Positions 18,233-28,023 are shown, counted from the stretch's first letter. The stretch: DNA of 64,000 bases from Alishewanella tabrizica (GCF_014652375.1 NZ_BMYR01000001.1:358292-422291), one strand, 5' to 3'. Notes: a model not told the origin generated them from the sequence alone. Numbers and translations: made by a program.

Positions 18233-19309
18233 ATGAATCGAAAGTACCAACAAGATAACCTGATTGGCCAAGCCAATAGCTTTTTAAATGTGCTCGATCA
18301 AGTATCGCAACTTGCCCCACTTGATAAACCTGTACTGATCATTGGTGAACGTGGCACGGGTAAAGAGCTAATTGCCGCCCGTTTACACTTTTTATCGAAA
18401 CGTTGGGATCAGCAATACCAAACGCTCAACTGTGCGGCATTAAACGAAAACTTGTTGGAAAGTGAATTATTTGGTCATGAAGTAGGCGCTTTCACTGGGG
18501 CGAGTAAACGCCATGAAGGCCGTTTTGAACGCGCCAGTGGCGGGACATTGTTTTTAGATGAGTTAGCCAATACGCCTGCGATGGTACAAGAGAAACTGTT
18601 GCGGGTAATTGAGTATGGTGAATTTGAACGGGTGGGCGGCAGCCGACCTATTCGCGTTGATGTGCGATTAATTTGTGCCACCAATGAAGATTTACCTTCA
18701 ATGGCCGAGCAAGGCGAGTTTCGAGCCGACTTGTTAGATCGGTTAGCCTTTGATGTGATCACATTGCCACCGATGCGAGAGCGTCGTGAGGATATCTTAC
18801 AATTAGCCGAACATTTTGCCATGAATATGGTGCGAGAGCTTGGCTTAGAACTCTTCAGTGGCTTTACTGAACGGGCAAAAAGAACGCTGCTTGACTATGA
18901 TTGGCCAGGTAATGTTCGAGAATTAAAGAATGTGGTAGAGCGAGCAGTTTATCGTAATAACAATGCCTATGTGCCTGTACATCATATCCAGTTAGATCCC
19001 TTTGAATCGGCGTTTCGCCCGAAACAACGGATAAGAACACCGGCCAAATCTGTGACGATGCCGCCGGTAGCGCCTACAACAAACACGGCTTTACCTTTGC
19101 CAGCAGCGTTAACACCGTTACCGGATCTGGATTTTTCTTCCGGTTTAGATTTTAAAACACTGTCACAAGACTTCGAAATCAATTTAATTAAGCAAGCGTT
19201 GGCAGCTAGCCAATTTAATCAGAAAAAAACCGCTGATATTCTGGGATTGACCTATCATCAACTACGAGGTTATATGAAAAAATACCAACTACTGGACAGC
19301 CAACAGTGA
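18233..19309 (+). CDS. pspF: Psp operon transcriptional activator
   Basis: 358-residue sigma-54 enhancer-binding protein with no N-terminal receiver domain: the AAA+ domain starts almost at once (Walker A GERGTGKE; intact GAFTGA loop; Walker B GGTLFLDELAN; R-finger region FRADLLDRLAFDVITLPP). The C-terminal Fis-type HTH is QKKTADILGLTYHQLRGYMKK. It activates pspA and is held inactive by PspA. It is slightly longer than E. coli PspF because of a Pro/Thr-rich linker at ~265-295. The TGA stop overlaps the sapA GTG start. Confidence 0.96.
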   Translation: MNRKYQQDNLIGQANSFLNVLDQVSQLAPLDKPVLIIGERGTGKELIAARLHFLSKRWDQQYQTLNCAALNENLLESELFGHEVGAFTGASKRHEGRFERASGGTLFLDELANTPAMVQEKLLRVIEYGEFERVGGSRPIRVDVRLICATNEDLPSMAEQGEFRADLLDRLAFDVITLPPMRERREDILQLAEHFAMNMVRELGLELFSGFTERAKRTLLDYDWPGNVRELKNVVERAVYRNNNAYVPVHHIQLDPFESAFRPKQRIRTPAKSVTMPPVAPTTNTALPLPAALTPLPDLDFSSGLDFKTLSQDFEINLIKQALAASQFNQKKTADILGLTYHQLRGYMKKYQLLDSQQ

Positions 19310-20916
19310 ACAAACTGGGTATTTTTGCCTTATTTAGCGCATTAAGTTTAAGCGCATGTCAGCCAGAACAACCTGAAACCATCCGAACAGGTTTAGTTTA
19401 CTGTGCCGAAGGTCCCCCTGAAAATTTTAATCCGCAACGGGTGACGTCAGGGACGACCATCGACATTGTGAGCCAGCAATTGTACGACCGTTTGCTGGAT
19501 ATCGATGCCAACACGGGTAATTTACTGCCAGCGCTAGCCACTGCATGGCAACGTTCTGCTGACGGTATGACTTACGATTTTACCTTACGCCAAGATGTTG
19601 CCTTTCATCACACGCATTTTTTCAAGCCAACTCGACCGCTAGTCGCAGACGATATTGTTTTTACCTTTAATCGTATTATGGATCCCACCCATCCCTATCA
19701 TTTTTTAGGCGGCGGGATTTATCCCTATTTTCAAAGTGTCGATTGGGCAAACTTAGTCAATAAAGTTACAGCCATTGCCGAAGATAAAGTGCGTTTTGAA
19801 TTAAATCGACCTGATAGTTCATTTCTGGCCAATTTAGCGACCGATTTTGCGCCAGTATTATCCGCTGAATATGCCGCCTCACTCCTTGCTGAAGGCCAAC
19901 CACAGCGATTAGATACGCAGCCCATCGGTACCGGCCCGTTTCACTTTAAAGAATATCAAAAAGATGTGTTAGTCCGCCTTTATCGCCATCCTACCTATTG
20001 GCGAGGCCCTGCGGCAATGGAGCAATTGGTGTTTGATATTGTCCCAAATAATGCACGACGGATGGCAAAACTGCTCACTCATGAGTGTGATATTGTTGCC
20101 TTTCCCCGTTTAGCTGAATTATCGCTCATTACTGAACGCCCTGATGTCAAAGTGCAAGAAAGCACTAATATGAATGTGGGATTTTGGGCTTTTAATACCA
20201 AAAAGTCCCCTTTTGATCAGGTGAAAGTACGGCAAGCTTTAGCACTGGCTATTAATCAAAGCGCCATCTTACAAGCAGTGTATTTTAATCAAGCTACTGC
20301 GGCGAAAGGGATCTTACCCCCTACCTCATGGGCCTTCGATCAGCAATTACCTGCTGCTAATTATGATCCTGCTCAAGCCAGAGCATTATTGGCGGAAGTG
20401 GGATTGAGCCAAGGCTTTAGCATGGATATTTGGGCAATGCCCGTGCAGCGCCTGTATAATCCAAACGCTTTAAAAATGGCTGAATTGATTCAAGCCGATT
20501 TAGCGCAAATTGGCGTAACGGCTAATATTGTGAGTTATGAATGGAATACGTTTCGACGTAAACTAACCGATGGAGAACATGATTCAGTGCTTATTGGTTG
20601 GGCGGCGGATAATGCCGATCCTGATAACTTTTTCCGTCCGTTATTAAGTTGTGCAGCAGCCGACAGCGGCAGTAATCGTGCACAATGGTGCGATCCGGTG
20701 TTTGATCAATTATTGCATCAAGCCTTAAGCACTGGCGAGCAACAACAACGATTAGGCTACTACATTACAGCACAACAATACCTGCATCAACAAAAGCCCT
20801 TAGTGGCTATTGCACATTCACAACGTTTCCAAGCCATAAACGTGAATGTTGAAGGGGTAAGCGTAAACCCCTATGGTGGTATTGCGTTGTTTGGTGCAAG
20901 GCGGATCACCCCATGA
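19306..20916 (+). CDS. sapA: Peptide ABC transporter substrate-binding lipoprotein SapA
   Basis: 536-residue SBP_bac_5 family protein with a lipobox LSAC (Cys18), so membrane-anchored in the periplasm. Typical motifs: GLVYCAEGPPENFNPQRV, DGMTYDFTLRQDVAFH, GTGPFHFKEYQKD, PFDQVKVRQALALAIN. It captures peptides, including antimicrobial peptides in enterobacteria, for the SapBCDF importer. The start is a GTG overlapping the pspF stop (GTGA). Confidence 0.92.
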   Translation: MNKLGIFALFSALSLSACQPEQPETIRTGLVYCAEGPPENFNPQRVTSGTTIDIVSQQLYDRLLDIDANTGNLLPALATAWQRSADGMTYDFTLRQDVAFHHTHFFKPTRPLVADDIVFTFNRIMDPTHPYHFLGGGIYPYFQSVDWANLVNKVTAIAEDKVRFELNRPDSSFLANLATDFAPVLSAEYAASLLAEGQPQRLDTQPIGTGPFHFKEYQKDVLVRLYRHPTYWRGPAAMEQLVFDIVPNNARRMAKLLTHECDIVAFPRLAELSLITERPDVKVQESTNMNVGFWAFNTKKSPFDQVKVRQALALAINQSAILQAVYFNQATAAKGILPPTSWAFDQQLPAANYDPAQARALLAEVGLSQGFSMDIWAMPVQRLYNPNALKMAELIQADLAQIGVTANIVSYEWNTFRRKLTDGEHDSVLIGWAADNADPDNFFRPLLSCAAADSGSNRAQWCDPVFDQLLHQALSTGEQQQRLGYYITAQQYLHQQKPLVAIAHSQRFQAINVNVEGVSVNPYGGIALFGARRITP

Positions 20917-21929
20917 TAATTTTTTTATTGAGACGTCTGTTTCTGCTTGGTACGGTTTTGTTAGGGTTAAGTATTTTTGCTTTTAGTCTGGGGTATTTGT
21001 TTCCTGGCGATCCGTTACAAAACTTTACTGGCTTACGCTACATTGATAGCGCGCAGCGTGAACAATTGATACAGGCGTATCAATTAGATCAATCCTATAC
21101 CACCCAGTATGTAGCCTTTTTAACGCGTGTACTACAAGGTGATTGGGGATTATCTTTTTCTAGCCAGCAACCACTCCTGAACGAAATATGGCAAGTGCTT
21201 CCTGCTACCCTAGAGTTAACGACGTACGCATTGTTACTGTCGTTTTTCATTGGCGTTCCCTTAGGGATCTTGGCCGCAATGAAACCTAATCATCTTTTTT
21301 GCAAAAGTATCTCAGGTATGGCCTTGGTGGGCTATTCGTTACCTATTTTTTGGTGGGCATTATTGCTAATTATGTTGTTCTCTGTAACGTTGGGATGGCT
21401 GCCTTCCGGCGGGCGCTTGGGCGTTTTATATGAAATTCCCACCCTCACGGGCTTTATGTTAGTGGATATTTTACTATCCAACACCCATTATCAAGATGCG
21501 GCTTTGATGGATGCATTTCGACATCTGATTTTGCCCACCCTAGTACTCGCAACCTATCCGACCACAGTGATGATCCGCTTTGTTCGCGATGCCATGCTGG
21601 ATGTGTGGGAGCAAAATTACATTAAAACCGCCAAAGCAAAAGGGCTTAACCGGCTGCAAGTTTTGTATCGACATGGCTTACGCAATGCACTCTTGCCGGT
21701 TATCCGACAAATTGGTTTACAGTTTAGTACCCTCATTACGCTAGCGATGTTAACTGAAGTGATTTTTTCTTGGCCAGGAATTGGGCGCTGGCTAATTGAT
21801 AGTATTTACCAGCGTAATTTCCCGGCAATTCAAGCTGGGCTGATGATTATCTCTACCCTGGTCATTACCATTAATATGCTTACGGAAATTATGCATACCT
21901 TCTTTAATCCGCTGGCCAGGAAGTATTAA
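20913..21929 (+). CDS. sapB: Peptide ABC transporter permease SapB
   Basis: 338-residue inner-membrane permease of the DppB type, with about six membrane helices beginning at LRRLFLLGTVLLGLSIFAFSL. The EAA coupling loop is YIKTAKAKGLNRLQVLYRHG, just before LRNALLPVI. ATG overlaps the sapA TGA by four bases (ATGA). Confidence 0.94.
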   Translation: MIIFLLRRLFLLGTVLLGLSIFAFSLGYLFPGDPLQNFTGLRYIDSAQREQLIQAYQLDQSYTTQYVAFLTRVLQGDWGLSFSSQQPLLNEIWQVLPATLELTTYALLLSFFIGVPLGILAAMKPNHLFCKSISGMALVGYSLPIFWWALLLIMLFSVTLGWLPSGGRLGVLYEIPTLTGFMLVDILLSNTHYQDAALMDAFRHLILPTLVLATYPTTVMIRFVRDAMLDVWEQNYIKTAKAKGLNRLQVLYRHGLRNALLPVIRQIGLQFSTLITLAMLTEVIFSWPGIGRWLIDSIYQRNFPAIQAGLMIISTLVITINMLTEIMHTFFNPLARKY

Positions 21930-21930
21930 C

Positions 21931-22824
21931 ATGGCAAAATTCCGGCTTTATCTGGATGAAAATAACCGCTCTCCGCTGGCTCAACTATGGCGTGAGTTCT
22001 CGCGACAACACAGTGCATTATTTGGCTTAATCTTATTTAGCACCTTTTTAAGCTTAAGCGTACTAGCGCCCTTTATCACCCCACATGATCCGTATTTGCA
22101 AGCCGATAATTTACTGTTGCTCGCTCCCTCTTGGACTGAGCAAGGGTTAGTACAGTACCCTTTTGGAACAGACGACTTAGGCCGTGATTTGCTCTCGCGG
22201 ATGTTAAAAGGGACGACCTATACCTTTGGACTGGCATTACTGACGGTATTAGCCAGTTTACTAGCAGGCTTGGCTTTGGGGGCATTAGCGGGTATGAGCC
22301 GTGGCGTGAAATCGAGCTTTTTTAATCATCTGCTCGATCTTATTTTAACCATACCCTCTTTGCTACTGGCTATCATTATCGTTGCTGTGCTGGGGCCGGG
22401 GCTTGAAAATACCGCTTGGGCGGTCATTTTAGCGCTGTTACCACAATTTGTGCATGGGATCAGAAACGCTATCGCCGAACAACTCAAGCAAGATTATGTC
22501 ACCGCCTATCGATTAGACGGTGCCAATAATTGGCAAGTATTAACCCGTCTTATTATCCCAAATATTTGGGAGAAAATTACCGTTTTAAGCAGTATGGCAC
22601 TGTCGACGGCCATTTTAGATATTGCTGCACTGGGTTTTTTAGGATTAGGCGCACAAGCGCCTATTGCCGAATGGGGAGCCATGATCAGCGATTCTCTCGA
22701 TATTATTTATGTTGCCCCTGTTAGCGTAGCCATACCGGGGTTATTAATTTTTGCTGCAGTGTTGTCGGTTAATCTAGTCGGAGATGGGTTAAAAGTGGCT
22801 ATTCAGAAACGGCGGGAAAGCTGA
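21931..22824 (+). CDS. sapC: Peptide ABC transporter permease SapC
   Basis: 297-residue DppC-type permease. The N-terminal cytoplasmic segment FRLYLDENNRSPLAQLWREF and first helix are followed by the family motif FGTDDLGRDLLSRMLKGTTY; the EAA loop is DYVTAYRLDGANNWQVLTRL before IIPNI. One base separates it from sapB. Confidence 0.94.
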   Translation: MAKFRLYLDENNRSPLAQLWREFSRQHSALFGLILFSTFLSLSVLAPFITPHDPYLQADNLLLLAPSWTEQGLVQYPFGTDDLGRDLLSRMLKGTTYTFGLALLTVLASLLAGLALGALAGMSRGVKSSFFNHLLDLILTIPSLLLAIIIVAVLGPGLENTAWAVILALLPQFVHGIRNAIAEQLKQDYVTAYRLDGANNWQVLTRLIIPNIWEKITVLSSMALSTAILDIAALGFLGLGAQAPIAEWGAMISDSLDIIYVAPVSVAIPGLLIFAAVLSVNLVGDGLKVAIQKRRES

Positions 22825-23819
22825 TGTTATTGCTGGATATTAAAAACCTTACCATTGAACTAGAAACCCCCGACGGTCTCATTCGCGCGGTCGATCGCGT
22901 TAGCCTTAGCTTACGTGAAGGCGAAACGCGTGGCTTAGTAGGAGAATCAGGCTCAGGGAAAAGCTTGGTCGCAAAAGCCATAGTAGGCGTTTTAAATCGG
23001 CGTTGGCGCATTACCGCTGATCGCTTTAGTTGGATGGGCCAAGATATGCTGCAAGTGAGTGCAGAGCAGCGCCGGAAAATTATTGGCCGCGATATCGCGA
23101 TGATTTATCAAGAACCCAGTCGCAGTTTAGATCCAACGGCATTAGTGGGTGAACAATTAGAAGAGGCAATACCTACGTCACTGCTGGATGGCTATTGGTG
23201 GCAAAAACCCTTTTTGCGTAAGAAAAAAGCCATTGCCTTACTGCATAAAGTGGGTATTCGCGATCATCAAAATATTATGCAAAGTTATCCCTATCAATTG
23301 TCAGAAGGGATTTGCCAAAAGGTGATGATCGCTATGGCGATTGCCAAAAACCCCAAATTGTTGATTGCCGATGAACCAACTACCGCGCTTGAAAGCACCA
23401 CGCAAGCGCAGTTATTCCGTTTATTGGCCAGTTTTAATCAATTAAAAGGTATGGCGATATTATTGATTAGTCACGAATTAGAGAGTGTGGCGCGCTATAC
23501 CCAAAATTTAAGTGTGCTGTATTGTGGCCAATTAGTTGAGAGCGGCGATACCACTGCCATATTAAAACACCCCTTTCATCCCTACACCCATGCGTTAATT
23601 AAAAGTGTGCCCGAGTTTCAACCAGACTTATTACCTAAAAGCCCTTTGTACGCACTCCCTGGCAGTATTCCCACCCTCCAGCACTTACCTATCGGCTGTC
23701 GTTTAGGTCCCCGCTGCCCGAATGCCCGTAAAGAGTGTGTAAAAACACCTAACTTAGAACGCTTACAGAATCACTACTACAGTTGCCATTTTCCTTTATT
23801 AAAACGAGACGAATCATGA
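22824..23819 (+). CDS. sapD: Peptide ABC transporter ATPase SapD
   Basis: 331-residue ABC ATPase. Walker A is [14 protein letters not shown], Walker [10 protein letters not shown]-loop LLISHELE. The signature sequence is LSEGICQK instead of LSGGxxQ; E. coli SapD also has an E in this place (LTEGECQ). The C-terminal oligopeptide-transporter domain carries the Cys-rich [16 protein letters not shown]. Start and stop overlap sapC and sapF by one and four bases. Confidence 0.94.
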   Translation: MLLLDIKNLTIELETPDGLIRAVDRVSLSLREGETRGLVGESGSGKSLVAKAIVGVLNRRWRITADRFSWMGQDMLQVSAEQRRKIIGRDIAMIYQEPSRSLDPTALVGEQLEEAIPTSLLDGYWWQKPFLRKKKAIALLHKVGIRDHQNIMQSYPYQLSEGICQKVMIAMAIAKNPKLLIADEPTTALESTTQAQLFRLLASFNQLKGMAILLISHELESVARYTQNLSVLYCGQLVESGDTTAILKHPFHPYTHALIKSVPEFQPDLLPKSPLYALPGSIPTLQHLPIGCRLGPRCPNARKECVKTPNLERLQNHYYSCHFPLLKRDES

Positions 23820-24577
23820 GTATATTGTTGGAAGTCTCTGGGCTTGGTAAAAATTATTATAAACAACGTGGCATAACCCGAAAAAAAGTCACGGCCCTAA
23901 ACAATGTGAGTTTTCGTTTACATAGCGGCAAAACGTTGGCGATTGTAGGCGAAACTGGCTCAGGTAAAAGTACTTTAGCAAAACTGTTAGTTGGGATTGA
24001 AAAACCCGACAGCGGCATCATCAAACTATCGGGTGAGCAAGTCGATATAAGTAATTATAAAAAATATAACCATGTCATCCGTTTTATATTTCAAGATGCA
24101 GGTCGCTCGCTTAATCCCTTGCAAAAAGTGGGGCAAATGCTGGAAGACGTTTTACGCTTTAGCACCATCTTGGATGCAGAGCAACGCCGCGTAAAAATAC
24201 GAAAAACTTTGAAGCAACTGGGTTTATTAGATGAGCATGCCGAGTACTATCCGCATATGTTTTCCGGAGGTCAGCTGCAGCGCGTTGCCTTAGCCAGAGC
24301 CTTGATCTTAGATCCAAAACTCCTTATTCTCGATGAGGCACTAACGGCGTTAGATCCCTCTTTGCGCGCACAAATTGTCAATTTATTGCTTGAGCTACAA
24401 CAGCAAGATGGCCTAGCTTATTTGCTGATTACCAACAATTTACAACTTGTGCGCCATATCAGTGACGAGATGTTAGTCTTATATCAAGGGCAAGCAGCCG
24501 ATTCGGGTCTTACCGCTGAAGTGTTTGCAAACCCACAACACGACTATACAAAAAAGCTGATCAACAGCGCTTTATAA
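23816..24577 (+). CDS. sapF: Peptide ABC transporter ATPase SapF
   Basis: 253-residue ABC ATPase partnering SapD. Walker A GETGSGKSTLAKLL, canonical signature SGGQLQRVALARAL, Walker B KLLILDEALTALD. A longer frame begins at 23783 inside sapD, but the ATG at 23816 (overlapping the sapD stop as ATGA) gives the family start [15 protein letters not shown]. Last gene of the sap operon. Confidence 0.93.
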   Translation: MSILLEVSGLGKNYYKQRGITRKKVTALNNVSFRLHSGKTLAIVGETGSGKSTLAKLLVGIEKPDSGIIKLSGEQVDISNYKKYNHVIRFIFQDAGRSLNPLQKVGQMLEDVLRFSTILDAEQRRVKIRKTLKQLGLLDEHAEYYPHMFSGGQLQRVALARALILDPKLLILDEALTALDPSLRAQIVNLLLELQQQDGLAYLLITNNLQLVRHISDEMLVLYQGQAADSGLTAEVFANPQHDYTKKLINSAL

Positions 24578-24630
24578 ACCGTAAAGTTAGATGCGTTGAT
24601 CAAAACAACATGTTTTATACAAGGTAACTG

Positions 24631-25914
24631 ATGCTAACTTCTGCGCTGTTGATCGCCTTATCGTCCCCTATGCAATTGGGTACTAACATACCGCAAGCAC
24701 AAAACAACTCGGCGCATCACCAAATTAGATGCATTATGCAGAATGTTGGCCAGCCTTACGACGTGCTAGACATGCCATGGCTGCGCGCCAGACAAGAGTT
24801 GCGATTACAGCGTATCGACGGGTACTACACCGCTATTTTATTAAACGAAATGTCACCTTTTGGGCAATTATCAGCGCCATTATACTTAGAAAATTGGTAT
24901 TGGTTCGTCGCTCCTTCTGCACAGCGCTTACCAAAAGAAATGAGGCAATACGGCGTGGTACGTGGTAGCCATCAAGCAAAATGGTTTGAGAGCCTGGGGA
25001 TCACACCGACTGTAGAAGTGAATACGGCAGAAGAGCTCTTGTTAGTATTAAAACGCAAAAGAATCGATACGGTACTGATGGATCTGGAAACCTTTGCAGA
25101 AATCGCCGAACGTGTCGAACTTACCACGGAGGCCTATAGTAGCGACTTTTTTCGGTATGTGCCGTTAGGGGTCTACTTTTCAAGCCGTTACTTACAAGAA
25201 AAACCCGATTTTCTGGCCGCTTTCAATCACAATATTCCATTATGCACACAAACGCCCTTTGCTCTATCTGAACGAGAAAAAGTGCAAATTAAAAACCAGC
25301 TGTTTATTGCCGCGGAACAACTCAGCCAAGACCCTCGCCTGGTCTCTGCCGTACAAGAGGCCAATAGCCAACCGTCTAGTGAAGAACAACTGACGTTACT
25401 TGATAAGCAGTGGGCAGATGAGCTTGCGCTTAATATTTCGGGTTTAGCCGTCAGTATGCAGCAAAGCCCCTTATCTAAATATTTACACACTTGGCAGCAA
25501 CAGTTTTCTGGTCAGGTGGCTGAAATCATGTTAATGGATCAACAAGGCCGTAATGTCGCTATTAGTGAAATTACCTCAGATTATTGGCAAGGTGATGAAG
25601 CAAAATTTCAGCAAGCGGTGCAGGCGTTACAGCCTTACTATTTTGATGCAGTAAGTTTTGATGCGTCAACCCAACGCTTTCTCGTCCATTTAAGTATCCC
25701 CCTGTACGAGATAAAAACCGACGATAAAACTGCAGGCAATAAAGAAAGGGGTAATAAAGAAACTGCTGATAACACCATAAATAGCAATACGCGAGACGCT
25801 AACGCAACTCCCGCTATCCCAGCAACCCCCATAGGCATGTTAATACTAGGCATTGATGTTGAGTTAAGCCTACAACAATGCGCGCAATCCTTAAGTGCGC
25901 TTGATTGCAGCTAA
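24631..25914 (+). CDS. Putative periplasmic two-part sensor protein: SBP_bac_3-like plus Cache-like region
   Basis: 427 residues with no assigned family. After a hydrophobic start (LTSALLIALSSPMQL), residues ~30-210 resemble an SBP_bac_3 protein: PWLRARQELRLQRIDGYYT, SAPLYLENWYWFVAP, VNTAEELLLVLKRKRIDTVL, SDFFRYVPLGVYFSSRYL. Residues ~260-420 resemble a Cache/PDC sensor domain (VAEIMLMDQQGRNVAISEIT, DYWQGDEAKF), interrupted at ~365-400 by a low-complexity Asn/Thr/Ala linker. There is no visible output domain or second membrane helix. It follows sapF by 53 bases and may share its transcript. The domain readings are inferred from motif resemblance only. Confidence 0.6.
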   Translation: MLTSALLIALSSPMQLGTNIPQAQNNSAHHQIRCIMQNVGQPYDVLDMPWLRARQELRLQRIDGYYTAILLNEMSPFGQLSAPLYLENWYWFVAPSAQRLPKEMRQYGVVRGSHQAKWFESLGITPTVEVNTAEELLLVLKRKRIDTVLMDLETFAEIAERVELTTEAYSSDFFRYVPLGVYFSSRYLQEKPDFLAAFNHNIPLCTQTPFALSEREKVQIKNQLFIAAEQLSQDPRLVSAVQEANSQPSSEEQLTLLDKQWADELALNISGLAVSMQQSPLSKYLHTWQQQFSGQVAEIMLMDQQGRNVAISEITSDYWQGDEAKFQQAVQALQPYYFDAVSFDASTQRFLVHLSIPLYEIKTDDKTAGNKERGNKETADNTINSNTRDANATPAIPATPIGMLILGIDVELSLQQCAQSLSALDCS

Positions 25915-25950
25915 ACCTTGATTGCAGCTAAACCTTGATTGCATCTAAAC
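25900..25950 (+). repeat. Three tandem 17-bp repeats across a stop codon
   Basis: The unit CTTGATTGCAGCTAAAC occurs at 25900-25916 and 25917-25933, with a third copy at 25934-25950 differing at one base. The TAA in the first copy is the stop codon of the gene at 24631-25914; the later copies repeat the stop in the 3' untranslated region. Confidence 0.9.
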
Positions 25951-25991
25951 GTAGACGCGCAATATATCGTATGATGGTTGTTACCGATTTT

Positions 25992-26032
25992 ACACATAAA
26001 AAAAGGGAACCGGAGTTCCCTTTTTTATGTGT
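25992..26032. terminator. Bidirectional terminator between the 24631 gene and ppiD
   Basis: A near-perfect hairpin: ACACAT, an A run and GGGAAC pair with GTTCCC, a T run and ATGTGT around a CGGA loop. T tracts follow the GC core on both strands, and the two flanking genes are convergent. Confidence 0.9.
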
Positions 26033-26045
26033 ACAGCTCGCGTGA

Positions 26046-27953
26046 TTAAAACGCTTCAGTAAGTTCTGTCGTGCGTAACTGCCGGGTAATTTTAGCCTGT
26101 GATTTTAAGGTCGCTAAAAGAGCTTGGTAGTGCAATTCAGCTTGTTGACGTGAAATCGCTTCTAATTGGCTGGCATCTGGCGTAGCCGTTACTTCAGTTG
26201 CCGTGACATTATCAACGGATACTACCACCACGTCGCCATTGGTTAACTGCACAGAATCAACACTGCTAGCACCCTCAGCAGGTTTTGGCATAGCAAAGGC
26301 TTTACTCCGTACCTCAGCATTAAGCTCGCCACCAAAGCGCGACACGGCAGCTGCGGTAACAATCTCAGCATTGGCTTGCGTCGCCATATCAGCCAACGAG
26401 ACGCCTGTAGCTAACAACTCTGCACCACGTGCCAGCGCTTGTTTCGCCTGAGCATCTTGGCGTACTGCAGCCGTTACCTGCTCTTTAACGTCGTCTAAAC
26501 TTTGAGTACGCGCTGGATTATGGGTTTTAATCCGCACCACCACCACGTGCTCACGGGCCAGTTCCAGTACGTCGCTATTTAATCCTTCGCTAATGAAACG
26601 CGGATCAAATAAACGATTTAATACGTTTGGTTGGGCTAAAACACCGCTTGCCGTATCACGGCTAAATAAGTCGGTTGTTTGCACTTGCGCGCCCAAGACT
26701 TCGGCGGCTTCATCTAGATTATCGGGTTGTTCGAACGCAACTTGTGCCAAGCGTTGTTGTAAATCATAAAACAAGGCCGTTGCTTGTTCTTGACGGATTA
26801 ATGTTTCAATCTCGGCACGAACCTCGTTTAAGGGTTGCGTTACCGCAGGCTCAAACGTCGTAAGTTTAATAATGTGGTAGCCAAACTCACTTTTGATCAC
26901 TTCTGATAGTTGACCTTGTTGCGTTAGAGCAAACCCTGCCGCTTCAAACGCGGGATCCATTTGCCCAGCCACTAACTCACCCAAGGCACCACCATTTTCA
27001 GCAGAGAACGTATCTGACGAGTGAGTTTTTGCTAATTCAGCAAAATCCGCACCGTTTTGTAATTCTGTTAATAAGCTGCCCGCTTTCGCTGCAATCTCAG
27101 CATTTTCAGCGTCGCTTTCTAACATAATATGGGCGACTTCGCGGCGCTCCGCTTTCCCAAAACGCGCTTGATTAGCGTCATAGTACTCTGCTATTTGTTG
27201 TGCCGTAAACTCGATATCTTGCGCTAACGTTGCCGCAGACAGCTCAACAAATTCAGCAGCCACTTGTTCTGGCGTCATAAAACGGGCAATATTTTGCTGA
27301 TAATAGTTTTGCAACATCTCATCCGTCACCGACACAGTTTCTGCATACGCCGCGGCGTTTATGGTGAAATAACGCAGATCGCGGGTTTGTTGTTGCAGCG
27401 ACAGCAATAAATTGATTTCAGAAGCTAGACCAAACTCGCTACCAACAAGACCTTGCATCAATTGACCGGTGGATAAGTCTTCTCTAACCATCTCCCGGAA
27501 TTGGGCTGGCTGATAGCCGGCTTGACGTAATAAAGCATTAAAGCGTTCAGTACTAAACACACCATCAATTTGAAATTCTGGCAAACTGGTAACGGTTTGT
27601 CTTACCTGCTCATCCCCTACTCGCAAACCTAATGTCCGAGCAAATTGCTTTTGTAAGGTGTCATCAATAACACGCTCAAGCACGTCGCTGCGGAAACTGG
27701 CCATATAAGCCGGATCGGCGGCGAGCGTATCGTACATTTCGCCAAACTGCTGTTGCATACGGGCACGCTCATTTTGCAATGCCTGATCGTAGCTTGCTTG
27801 GCTTATATCTTCCCCATTTACTACGGCCACAACGGCTTCGGTTGGCGTGCTAAGATAGCTACCAACACCAGCTAGGGCGAATGTCAGGATCACTAAACCA
27901 AGAATAATCTTAGCGGTAAGTCCCTGCGAGCCTTCTCTGATTCGTTCTAACAT
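26046..27953 (-). CDS. ppiD: Periplasmic folding chaperone / PPIase-like PpiD
   Basis: 635-residue inner-membrane-anchored SurA-like chaperone at the Sec translocon exit. One N-terminal helix (AKIILGLVILTFALAGVGSYL) is followed by a SurA-N-like region and one parvulin domain (~260-360): REVAHIMLESDAEN, GADFAELAKTHSSD, FGYHIIKL. The parvulin active site is usually degenerate in PpiD. The frame opens at 27986, but MLERIREGSQG at 27953 is the family start. It closes the tig-clpP-clpX-lon-hupB-ppiD block. Confidence 0.94.
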   Translation of the reverse strand: MLERIREGSQGLTAKIILGLVILTFALAGVGSYLSTPTEAVVAVVNGEDISQASYDQALQNERARMQQQFGEMYDTLAADPAYMASFRSDVLERVIDDTLQKQFARTLGLRVGDEQVRQTVTSLPEFQIDGVFSTERFNALLRQAGYQPAQFREMVREDLSTGQLMQGLVGSEFGLASEINLLLSLQQQTRDLRYFTINAAAYAETVSVTDEMLQNYYQQNIARFMTPEQVAAEFVELSAATLAQDIEFTAQQIAEYYDANQARFGKAERREVAHIMLESDAENAEIAAKAGSLLTELQNGADFAELAKTHSSDTFSAENGGALGELVAGQMDPAFEAAGFALTQQGQLSEVIKSEFGYHIIKLTTFEPAVTQPLNEVRAEIETLIRQEQATALFYDLQQRLAQVAFEQPDNLDEAAEVLGAQVQTTDLFSRDTASGVLAQPNVLNRLFDPRFISEGLNSDVLELAREHVVVVRIKTHNPARTQSLDDVKEQVTAAVRQDAQAKQALARGAELLATGVSLADMATQANAEIVTAAAVSRFGGELNAEVRSKAFAMPKPAEGASSVDSVQLTNGDVVVVSVDNVTATEVTATPDASQLEAISRQQAELHYQALLATLKSQAKITRQLRTTELTEAF

Positions 27954-27994
27954 CTTTGCTCTTTCTCTGTTATCAGTGACACACATGTTGTGTT

Positions 27995-28023
27995 AAAAAA
28001 AAAGCGCATCTTAACAGATGCGC
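27995..28023 (-). terminator. Terminator downstream of hupB
   Basis: An 8-bp stem GCGCATCT / AGATGCGC with a four-base loop is followed on the minus strand by nine T. It lies after hupB and before ppiD, so ppiD may have its own promoter or be reached by read-through. Confidence 0.85.
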
